In this document: positions 30,383 through 38,457 of the stretch, piece after piece
How positions within the stretch are numbered: the stretch's first letter is position 1
Layout of the letters: each line of letters opens with the position of its first letter
Assembly (NCBI RefSeq): GCF_003382685.1
Contig: NZ_QLVG01000032.1
Location: forward strand, 1-64,000
Direction of reading: 5' to 3'
Origin: Halorussus litoreus
GTDB taxonomy: Archaea; Halobacteriota; Halobacteria; Halobacteriales; Haladaptataceae
Length of the DNA: 64,000 nucleotides
Notes under the pieces: model-generated
The model's database searches: none
Told to the model about the DNA's origin: nothing
What the model saw: the letters and a program-made list of their open reading frames with translations, nothing else
Made by a program: the position numbers and the translations under genes

Positions 30383-31630
30383 ATGTCAAACAGGTATGAT
30401 GTAATCATCGCTGGGGCAGGTCCAGCGGGGGCGCAGTGTGCACGAGATCTAGCTGGCCGTGGGTACGATGTTGTCGTCCTAGAAACCGAAGCAGAAGATG
30501 AATTCCCAGCTCAAAGTAACAAATCTACCGGCGGAACGTTTGCGTCAATGATGACCTCCTTCGGCATCCCGGACGACGTCGTTATGCACGCGACTGGATC
30601 AGTCGTTCTTGAATCTCCAAATGAACACTTTATCCAGGACCAGCCGGGCTTTGTCTTGGACTTCGAGGCGTTCAAGAAGTTCCTTGTCGAGGATGGTCGT
30701 CACAAGGGTGCTGAGTATCGGTTTGATGCTCGTGTTCGTGACCCGATCGTCGAAGATGGTGATCTCGTTGGTGTCCGTTATAATCGTGATCAGGAGGTCT
30801 TTGGCGAAATCGTTATTGATGCTACGGGTCCGGCTGCGCCACTGGCTAAAGATCTGGGGATAGCCAATCTTGACCGGGAGAATCACGCGATTGGTATTGA
30901 ATACTTATTCGAAGGCGTCGATCTCAATCATCCCGAGTTTGCTGATCTCACTGACGCGATGATGTTGCGGTTGGACCACGAGTACGCCCCTGGAGGTTAT
31001 TCGTGGATCTTCCATACGGGTGACGACACAGCAAAAGTCGGCATCTGTTATATCCAGAATGAACGCTATCAAGAAAACGCCATTCACGATCGCACCGTCG
31101 ACGGGTATCTCGAACATTGGCTTGATACTGACCCACGGTTCGAGAACGCCAGACAAATCGCAGAGAGTCCAGTTCGGGGATCAGCACATGTACAGCCCCC
31201 CGGATCGATGAGTACTGATTCGTTTATGGCGATCGGTGATACTGTCCCATCGGTTGATCCTGTCTGGGGAGAGGGAATCTACAAGTGTATGAAATCAGCT
31301 CGCGCAGCTGCAATGACAGCCGACCGCTGTCTGACGAGGACGAAAAACATCTCTGCTGAGGAGATGGGAGTCTACGACGACCTATGGAACGAGCAAGTTG
31401 CCCCCAGACAAGACCGTCGATTGATGATGACGAGGTTGCTATACCTTGCACCAAACGAACGGTACGACCGACTCATGCAAGATCTGAACAAGCTTTCTCG
31501 AGATACCCTTTCAGATATTAACGATGGGAGCAAGCGGGAAATTGTAAAACTGTTGTATCCTAGTGATATATCCTACCTCTGGAAATACTGGCGAGAAACA
31601 CAGTTTGGGAGTGTCTCTTACTCCAGCTAA
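30383..31630 (+). CDS. FAD-dependent geranylgeranyl-reductase-family protein
   Basis: A 415-residue flavoprotein. The start ATG 30383 gives MSNRYDVIIAGAGPAGAQCA, with the FAD-binding GxGxxG at residues 11-16. IVIDATGPAAPLAKDLG near 155 and FMAIGDTVPSVDPVWGEGI near 285 are the other FAD blocks of this family. Family members hydrogenate the isoprenoid chains of archaeal lipids, chlorophyll or quinones. Together with the type 2 isomerase it makes two isoprenoid genes here. It lies between two similar transposases. Confidence 0.9.
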   Translation: MSNRYDVIIAGAGPAGAQCARDLAGRGYDVVVLETEAEDEFPAQSNKSTGGTFASMMTSFGIPDDVVMHATGSVVLESPNEHFIQDQPGFVLDFEAFKKFLVEDGRHKGAEYRFDARVRDPIVEDGDLVGVRYNRDQEVFGEIVIDATGPAAPLAKDLGIANLDRENHAIGIEYLFEGVDLNHPEFADLTDAMMLRLDHEYAPGGYSWIFHTGDDTAKVGICYIQNERYQENAIHDRTVDGYLEHWLDTDPRFENARQIAESPVRGSAHVQPPGSMSTDSFMAIGDTVPSVDPVWGEGIYKCMKSARAAAMTADRCLTRTKNISAEEMGVYDDLWNEQVAPRQDRRLMMTRLLYLAPNERYDRLMQDLNKLSRDTLSDINDGSKREIVKLLYPSDISYLWKYWRETQFGSVSYSS

Positions 31631-31710
31631 CCACAACACTTCCGCTGATGAATCCAACTTCTATCAGATCTTGATCAACTGGTCTTGGACGTTTTGCTAT
31701 CAGTACCCAC

Positions 31711-33387
31711 ATGGCTACGACCCCCGAGTCGCGTCGAACAGTCTTTCGCCAAATCGCTCATTGTTCCTATGTCGATTGGCCAACGTATGGGTCTAGCCCG
31801 CTGTTCGATCGTTCGTCGCTTCCCGCACTGGAGTCGGATGTCCGCGTGGTCGCAAAAACGTGGTTCCAACAAGACGAACACGAGGGCGTTGAACCATTCG
31901 TCCACACATTACCGCTTGCATACGTCCAGTTCGATCCCCACGACCGGTATGCAGGATCGACGAGCTACGAGATGGAGACACTATTTCGCTTGTTCCTGCT
32001 GAAAGAATGCCATGGCTGGAACCACGAGACTGCCCTCGTCGAATACCTCACCCAGCACCCTGATTTCAGCGAACAGATCGGCTTGGAGTCGGTCCCCGAT
32101 CAGTCAACCCTGTGGCGCAGTTGGCACCATCGCTTCACTGCAGATCTCCGGAACACGGTCGAAACCACAGCGCGAACGATCCTCATCAAAGCCCAAAATG
32201 CGGGTGTCTCTGTTCCACGAGAACCAGAACGGCAGAGCCGCAGACACCATGACGAGAATGAAGAATCGGACCCCGCTGATCAGACCATATTAGAGCAGGC
32301 CGAGGCCGTCACTAACCGCGTCAGCGACGTTCCGTTCCCAGCGTTCTCATTGGACCGTGGTGAGGGCTGTGAGATCCATGAGAATGCCTACTGGGACCTT
32401 CAGACCTATCTGGGGCTTCGAGAGAACTTAGCTGTCAACGAAGGGGCTCGGAGTTTCATCCACGAATCGACCCGAGATCGAACACCTTTGGGCCACGCCC
32501 ATCGCGAGCATGTGCGGGATCTCTCCATTGAGCAGATACGCGAGATGTACCGCCAAGCCGTGAGTCGTCTCTTAGATCGAGTCGCAGAGACCGAGGAGTT
32601 CTTCCGAGCCGGTATTGTCGCGATCGACATCACAGAGTCCGACCCGTTTACTGGCAATCGTGCGGGTCACGAAGACGAGATTATCGGCACGAAAGAGAAC
32701 ACCGATGAGTATGCCTACCAGTGGGCGACAGTCCAACTGGTCGGGAATGCCGTCCCAATCGTCTTAGATGCGCGCCCAGTCCGGAAGGGGGACACGCGCA
32801 AGGAGATCGTCACGGACCTCTTGGATTCGGCAGAGGCGGCTGTTCATGTCGATAACGTGCTGATGGACCGGGAGTTCGACAGTCAGCACATCCTGGAGAT
32901 GCTGAGTCAACGCGGGCTGTCCTACGTCGTGCCGAAGCGGATGCAGACGAGTGAGAAAGCGCAAGCGAAACGGCTGCTCAAGAAGGGAAAAGATCGCTAC
33001 GAGGCCGATCGGAAATTACACCTCGGCGACAACGAGTGGCACTCGACGACGCTGATCTACCGACGGAAAGAGAACTCCGAACACACCGATCATCAGCAGT
33101 ATTCGGTGTTCATGACGAATCGAAATAGCGGGCTCCTTACTGAGTACGGATACAGATGGGAGATTGAGAGCGGGTACAAGTCGATCAAGCGGTTCATGGC
33201 CGCGACAACCTCGAAGCACTTCGGCCTCCGGTTCTTCTACTTCGCGTTCGCGTGTCTGCTGTACTCGATTTGGCGGGCTGTTGATTTGCTTGTGCAGGTA
33301 CAGTTGACCGGCGAGTACGAACACTCGCCCATTGTGACAGCCGACAATACGCTGACGCTGTTGAAGAAGGAAACCGGAATCGGATAG
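31711..33387 (+). CDS. DDE transposase, right copy
   Basis: A 558-residue protein closely related to the 27119 product over its whole length, in the same orientation. Catalytic blocks: VAIDITESDPF, NVLMDREFDS and YRWEIESGYKSIKRF. ATG 31711 starts it. No clear terminal inverted repeats were found at the ends of either copy, but the shared 3' non-coding segment (33535-33575) marks a common right side. The pair brackets the TrmB, SMR and reductase genes. Confidence 0.87.
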   Translation: MATTPESRRTVFRQIAHCSYVDWPTYGSSPLFDRSSLPALESDVRVVAKTWFQQDEHEGVEPFVHTLPLAYVQFDPHDRYAGSTSYEMETLFRLFLLKECHGWNHETALVEYLTQHPDFSEQIGLESVPDQSTLWRSWHHRFTADLRNTVETTARTILIKAQNAGVSVPREPERQSRRHHDENEESDPADQTILEQAEAVTNRVSDVPFPAFSLDRGEGCEIHENAYWDLQTYLGLRENLAVNEGARSFIHESTRDRTPLGHAHREHVRDLSIEQIREMYRQAVSRLLDRVAETEEFFRAGIVAIDITESDPFTGNRAGHEDEIIGTKENTDEYAYQWATVQLVGNAVPIVLDARPVRKGDTRKEIVTDLLDSAEAAVHVDNVLMDREFDSQHILEMLSQRGLSYVVPKRMQTSEKAQAKRLLKKGKDRYEADRKLHLGDNEWHSTTLIYRRKENSEHTDHQQYSVFMTNRNSGLLTEYGYRWEIESGYKSIKRFMAATTSKHFGLRFFYFAFACLLYSIWRAVDLLVQVQLTGEYEHSPIVTADNTLTLLKKETGIG

Positions 33388-33829
33388 TAACGAAACTCTC
33401 TCCGTGAGAGCGCAGCGTCTGAGTGGCGACACTATCCAGAGTCTCGGAAACCCCCCAAATTAGTCGATTGGAGAACAAGAACGGTCGTTCAGAAACCGAC
33501 CTGAAGCAGATTCTGGTTGTCGATTCGGGCGATACCACGCATTACAGGCCCGCTATACCTGCTGTAGTCTCAACTTTCCAGGCACGAGCAATTAGTATAG
33601 TGGTATGTAGTTTATGCCTGCGGGTATGGCGGCATAACAGGCTGTACTTGCTGAATTTGGCCAATATACCGTTATTAGCTACTGGACGTGATTAGTATAG
33701 TAATCACGACCACATTCAAGTACCCCGCCGCTGTCGGGTAAGCACGAATGCTACACCCGCCTGATGACGCCGCTTCCCCCGGGGTAGAGCCCGAGAAACG
33801 GTACTCGCACGAGTACGGAGGTAGACTCG
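33388..33829. other. Intergenic region before the integrase
   Basis: 442 nt with no credible gene. It contains the transposase 3' segment (to about 33580) and a perfect inverted repeat CGTGATTA-6-TAATCACG (33687-33708). GTACTCG-CA-CGAGTAC (33801-33816) overlaps the approach to the integrase ribosome site GGAGGT (33817-33822). Confidence 0.6.
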
Positions 33830-35077
33830 ATGTCTGAGCGCACGCGAGCAGCACCACTCGACGAGACGTTCGAGCGCTACCTCCAGGACAAGGGGAAGGG
33901 TCGCGGCGGCGAGGGTGGGAACTACCGACGGAACGCAACGCGCGAACTCGAACGCTTCCGCGAATGGGCTGCTGGTGAGCGTGGCGACGACAGCTGGACC
34001 GGAATCGGTTCCGACGACGTCGACCGCGAACCGACGTTCGCCGCTCTCGACGAGCAAGTCTTTCGTGAGTACGCCCGACACCTCGCCGGCGATCGCGGTC
34101 TCAAGCAGAACACGGTGCAGACCTACTACGCGTACATCTCTGCGTGGTGTGGATGGTGCGTCAATGAGGGCTATCTCGAATCCCACCACGCCCAGCGGGC
34201 GAGCGCGACTGCACCGCTCCCTGAGGACGATGGCCGGAAGCCAGGGGATCAGCAGGCGTGGACCTCTGAGCAGAGACACGCCCTCTCCAGGTACGTCGAC
34301 GAGGAGGCGCGCACCGCTATCGAACAGTTCACAGGACTACCGGACGACGTCGACCACCTCGAACGCGAGCGAGCCCGCTACGCGGCACTCAGAGCAGCCC
34401 GTGACCGAGCGCTAGTCTGCGTTCTCGCCTATACAGCTGTCCGCGTCGGTGAACTCCTTCGTGATCCAGACGACCCACGCCGGCGCGGTGTCCGGTGGGA
34501 GGAGATCGACCTCGAGGATGGGAGTATGCACGTCTACCGGAAGAAACAGCAGTGGGACTCGGCGAGCCTTCCCGACCCGGTCATCTCGCCGCTTCGGAAC
34601 TATCAGCGTCTCCTCGATCTCCCGACTGAGCGGTGGCCGGTCTTTCCGACGTTCGACCAGCGAACGCTCGCTACCCTCGTCAGCGAAGAACTGGCAGATC
34701 AAGGCCTGAAACCTGCAGAGATCGATGATCAACGAAGCACCTATGCACGTGACCTCCTCCTCGCCATTGACGAGGATATCCAGCCGCCGTCGCTCACGAC
34801 TGATGGCGCACGGACCGTTCTGAGACGGATAACTGCCGACGCTGACATCGATATCGACCATCCGAAACACGAGTACCTTGCGCCGCATGGTGGGCGGAGA
34901 GGGATGGGAGAAGTCCTCGTTCGAGCGTTCGGCTACACCGTCGCCGCACGATACCTCGATAACAGCGAGGAAATGGTCCGCGAACGATATTCACATATTG
35001 AGGCCGGTGAACTCGGAGATATCGCAGCTGAAGCGCTTGAAGAGGTAGACGGTGGACTCGCTTCTACTGCTGAGTAG
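33830..35077 (+). CDS. Tyrosine recombinase / integrase
   Basis: A 415-residue phage-type integrase. Residues 10-125 are a SAM-like core-binding domain. The catalytic domain shows TAVRVGELL near 202 (first Arg), YRKKQQ near 236 (Lys), HGGRRGMGE near 353 (H-x-x-R) and RERYSHIEAG near 383 (nucleophilic Tyr). Haloarchaeal plasmids often carry such XerC/D-like enzymes for multimer resolution or integration. The start ATG 33830 has a strong GGAGGT 8 nt upstream. The inverted repeats upstream may be its own operators or core sites. Confidence 0.92.
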   Translation: MSERTRAAPLDETFERYLQDKGKGRGGEGGNYRRNATRELERFREWAAGERGDDSWTGIGSDDVDREPTFAALDEQVFREYARHLAGDRGLKQNTVQTYYAYISAWCGWCVNEGYLESHHAQRASATAPLPEDDGRKPGDQQAWTSEQRHALSRYVDEEARTAIEQFTGLPDDVDHLERERARYAALRAARDRALVCVLAYTAVRVGELLRDPDDPRRRGVRWEEIDLEDGSMHVYRKKQQWDSASLPDPVISPLRNYQRLLDLPTERWPVFPTFDQRTLATLVSEELADQGLKPAEIDDQRSTYARDLLLAIDEDIQPPSLTTDGARTVLRRITADADIDIDHPKHEYLAPHGGRRGMGEVLVRAFGYTVAARYLDNSEEMVRERYSHIEAGELGDIAAEALEEVDGGLASTAE

Positions 35078-35280
35078 GGACCCTGTGCATCAGACTAGTA
35101 CGAGTACTGGCCTCAGGTGGCGGCCGTTTCTCTATATGTGGCTGATCAAGATAGCCCTCTATACCCACGTAAAGAGCATCTATAAAACACGTTGAAGGTA
35201 TAAACTGTAGGCCACGATATAGCAATCCCCTCGCTCCATTCGATAAACACTTGGTCAAGGATTCTATTGGGTTGCATAAT

Positions 35281-36297
35281 ATGGTCGATGTCGAGACAGT
35301 AGCCGTGTTCAGTTGTGAAATGGAGGAAGATATCGAAGATCCGACTCCAGAGCTAGTCGGTACACTTGACGAAGACGATTTAACTACAGAAGCGGGTACC
35401 GAAGCCGAGCGAATTGTCGCAAGTATGCTTCGGGATACCCTCGGCAGGCGTTACGACAGCGACGAAACCAAGAATGCTCGCAATCATGAGTTTACCGACG
35501 CCGCGCAGAGTGCATCTGTCAACCTTGAAAGCGAAACCCGAACGACTATCGAACTGCTAGATTCAGTTCGAGACGGGACCGATCTGGAACGTGCTGGCGA
35601 ATCCCTTTCACAGCTCTATCTTAATGAGGCACGTTCTGTCTCTGATCTTCTGATTTATACTCAATTTGAAGAGTATGACGAGACGTTCGCTGGAATTCTC
35701 AAGACACCCTATTTGGAAGGGGCACACGAAATTGACCTTGATCACGAAGATACAGAAGCGGTGTTCACTGAGAATGAGCGCGTCATCCAGGAGGAGACCG
35801 ACAAGAGTGCCGTTTACCCGAAATACGATCAGTATGAAGACGTTTTCGACAATAATAGTGTGCAGCTGTATCAGGAGGGAGGAGCACAACATTATGCTAA
35901 ATATTGGCATGGTTTTCTGAATTCCAAGGCAACTCCCCACCCTGACGAACTAGTTGAGGCCGCTATCAAGCAGCGTGCCAACGAAAGTGAGACAGAGGCA
36001 GCCTATTCGACATACGGGGAGTTCACAGATGGGGCGGATATCACTCTAGATGATGAGAGCGAACCTCAAATGGACATTGACCAAGGCGGTGTGAGCGTCC
36101 GAATTGCCGGAAAATCAATCCGAGTATCTATAAAAGAATTGCGTGAAAGCGATAGCGTTCAGCTTGCACGCGATGGTGACCAGTTCTATCTGCTATTATC
36201 CGATCTCCAACCTGAACTCACAGTTGGAAGTGGGAACTCAAAGCGTTCGCTCGTAGATAATCTCTCTAGCGTACCGAACATCCAAGAATTATTCTGA
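35281..36297 (+). CDS. Unknown soluble protein of a candidate defence pair
   Basis: A 338-residue acidic protein starting at ATG 35281; an upstream TTG at 35251 is less likely. The sequence looks alpha/beta with FAGILKTPYL near 141, YPKYDQYEDVF near 182 and a C-terminal beta-rich domain (VSVRIAGKSIRVSIKEL near 273). No family is recognised with confidence. The membrane-protein gene starts 9 nt after its stop, so they are co-transcribed. Position between an integrase and a methylase-helicase pair suggests a defence island. Codon use is more AT-rich than the flanking integrase. Confidence 0.75.
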   Translation: MVDVETVAVFSCEMEEDIEDPTPELVGTLDEDDLTTEAGTEAERIVASMLRDTLGRRYDSDETKNARNHEFTDAAQSASVNLESETRTTIELLDSVRDGTDLERAGESLSQLYLNEARSVSDLLIYTQFEEYDETFAGILKTPYLEGAHEIDLDHEDTEAVFTENERVIQEETDKSAVYPKYDQYEDVFDNNSVQLYQEGGAQHYAKYWHGFLNSKATPHPDELVEAAIKQRANESETEAAYSTYGEFTDGADITLDDESEPQMDIDQGGVSVRIAGKSIRVSIKELRESDSVQLARDGDQFYLLLSDLQPELTVGSGNSKRSLVDNLSSVPNIQELF

Positions 36298-36306
36298 GTG
36301 TCCTAA

Positions 36307-38133
36307 ATGACACCATCCGAGTTTATTGAAAGAGTCTTTGCCGCTGCCAATAGCGACTCGGTGAGCGATGAGGCGGTATCGAATCTCTTCATCGAGGCCG
36401 AGGCGACAACTCTGTCTGAGGAAACGTTTATCGAACTCTTGGAGGCTTGGGATGCGTTTCCATCCTATTTTAGCGGCTTTCGATTGATTGCCGACGATCA
36501 ACGGTTGTTCGAACTGTCTGGTAGAGAACTACGCGCAAACGATGAAGGCCTAACGGCGCTCGCAGAAAGAGAGATAGAACCATCAGTAGATGTTCAACAT
36601 CACCGAGGAGGATTCGACAGGTACTATCCAGACAACATCAGCGAGACTGCGCGCGTACTCTACCAATTTGCAACAGAACTCGATAACGCTGGTATTACGG
36701 TCACTATTGGATTCGGACTACAAAAGAAACGAATTGCCTCTGATCTTCTCACCGAGGAAACTCCGGACCCGGTGAGTTCGGATCTGAACCCAATTCTGTG
36801 GTGGACGCCGACGGAGTTATTCCAATGGATTGGAACGCGAGAACCTGATGAAGTAGCAACTGAGCTATTTGACTATGATTCAGCTCCTATATTCTTATTC
36901 TTCCAAGGCGCTCCTGATAGCCTCTCTCCAATTCCGATGTGGACGGCCACAGACGTTGATACACTACCGAGAGAGGATATCGAGCAGGCAATTGACCAGT
37001 ATCTTGATTCGATGACTTCATCTCGGAAGTACACACACTGGCGTGGAGATCTCTCCCCGATCCATCCTTGTCTAGTAGAAGGATTATGGGATGAATGCAC
37101 AGGTGAAGAGGTCGATACTCTCTATGTGTATGCCTTGCTGGGAGTTCTCTCTGCTGCTGTAGACCGGAATAGTCCTCACATTCAATTTCATTTCTCTAAT
37201 GAACCTGAATTCGCGCCTAAGATTGACCTGGAGGAGCAGTGCGCAGTATGGGGAGAGGATGGGATTAGAGCGATTCAAGATCTTTACCAGTCATTCCAAG
37301 GTGAAGAGGAGAAAGATGCATTTCGGGATCTTTGGCAGTTGGCGATCACCGAACAATGTCGTGGCACGGAGCGAGGTATCGAAATACTCCCAGAGGTCAT
37401 CGAGGATATAAAATCGAGCTACCAGGATCTCCAAGTATCTGCCGTTGAAGAGAATTTCGAGGCCCTTAGCGATGTGCTGGAAGATACGCAGACATTGATG
37501 GCTGGATTAACTGACCGGCTATCATCGGCAGCAAATGAGACTTCTCAAGACATCCAGCGATTGACGTTCACACTTCTCGGAGCGATTGTTGCAAATATCT
37601 TCCTTGTTCTTCGATGGAGTGACCGAAGCCTCGTGCCACCCTTCTCTCTCTTTGTTCTTATCGTTATTGTCGGGTTCTACCTTCCGCTTATTCAGGGACG
37701 AATTGAGGACTTGGATAACACAATCACGGAAGTCAAAAACGACTACGAGTTTTATGAGAAGCACATACGCAGGTTCAACAAGGATCTTTTCCAATTTGGG
37801 GATCTAGAGGACCGAAAATCGGCATACGTGACCTTAGCTAAGAAACAGCGGAAACGTGCACAAACTCAGCTACAAAGAGTATTCTATGCACTATTGACTG
37901 TTTGGAGCGGGTTAGCTATCTGGTCAGGGATTGCGTATCCATTCGGCCAATCGCAATCTCTGGCACTGGCTGTTTCTGGGGTAGTGCTCGGAATTCTTTT
38001 CTTCGGACCAACGGAGGGACCGTTCGGCCACAGAGGCTACGAATATTTCAGTAATCGGGCTGCAACAGCCACAATTGTTATCATCGTATTATCATTCCTG
38101 CTACCATTGTTCACGCCATTTCTAACGATTTGA
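36307..38133 (+). CDS. Unknown five-pass membrane protein with large cytosolic domain
   Basis: A 608-residue protein. Residues 1-410 are soluble and acidic. Two membrane helices lie near 418-437 (LTFTLLGAIVANIFLVLRW) and 444-465, then a charged coiled-coil-like stretch (470-515), then three more helices near 522-543, 548-567 and 585-606. A large soluble part joined to a membrane part suits a sensor-effector. Co-transcribed with the 35281 gene. No family recognised. Confidence 0.75.
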   Translation: MTPSEFIERVFAAANSDSVSDEAVSNLFIEAEATTLSEETFIELLEAWDAFPSYFSGFRLIADDQRLFELSGRELRANDEGLTALAEREIEPSVDVQHHRGGFDRYYPDNISETARVLYQFATELDNAGITVTIGFGLQKKRIASDLLTEETPDPVSSDLNPILWWTPTELFQWIGTREPDEVATELFDYDSAPIFLFFQGAPDSLSPIPMWTATDVDTLPREDIEQAIDQYLDSMTSSRKYTHWRGDLSPIHPCLVEGLWDECTGEEVDTLYVYALLGVLSAAVDRNSPHIQFHFSNEPEFAPKIDLEEQCAVWGEDGIRAIQDLYQSFQGEEEKDAFRDLWQLAITEQCRGTERGIEILPEVIEDIKSSYQDLQVSAVEENFEALSDVLEDTQTLMAGLTDRLSSAANETSQDIQRLTFTLLGAIVANIFLVLRWSDRSLVPPFSLFVLIVIVGFYLPLIQGRIEDLDNTITEVKNDYEFYEKHIRRFNKDLFQFGDLEDRKSAYVTLAKKQRKRAQTQLQRVFYALLTVWSGLAIWSGIAYPFGQSQSLALAVSGVVLGILFFGPTEGPFGHRGYEYFSNRAATATIVIIVLSFLLPLFTPFLTI

Positions 38134-38203
38134 GATTGTATCTGAGGAATCTAGTTGTGGTAACCTGGTAGCTATAGCCCTGAGTTTTGGAGGAAAAATA
38201 AAA

Positions 38204-38383
38204 ATGGAGACGAGGACTGCATCGGTAAGTAGAGAATTCATAACTCAGAACGGGATTCGTCGATATTACAAGAGGGTGAAGGAAGGTCGAGACGGGATGA
38301 ACAGGACGCTATACATCTCTGGATCCTTCGAACATGGATTGAGCGAGGGTTCCGGATACGACGAGTATATCTCTAACTCTTAA
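38204..38383 (+). CDS. Possible 59-residue basic protein
   Basis: ATG 38204 to TAA 38383 encodes 59 residues (METRTASVSREFITQNGIRR, then YYKRVKEGRDGMNRTLYISG). GGAGG at 38190-38194 lies 9-10 nt upstream, the best ribosome site in this region, and the gene follows the membrane-protein stop by 70 nt. It could be a third operon member. It is unusually basic for a haloarchaeal protein. Family unknown. The rest of 38134-38457 holds only the methylase promoter (TATA-like ATTATGTATT near 38405). Confidence 0.4.
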   Translation: METRTASVSREFITQNGIRRYYKRVKEGRDGMNRTLYISGSFEHGLSEGSGYDEYISNS

Positions 38384-38457
38384 GAGGGTTGACGAAGCAT
38401 GGGTGATTATGTATTCCGATACGGGTTTCAAATCAACCTACGGTCATATTACTATCC

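Noticed and set aside
33423-33695. 90-codon plus-strand frame after the second transposase
   Set aside because: It spans the shared 3' non-coding transposon segment, and the equivalent frame is not open after the first transposase.
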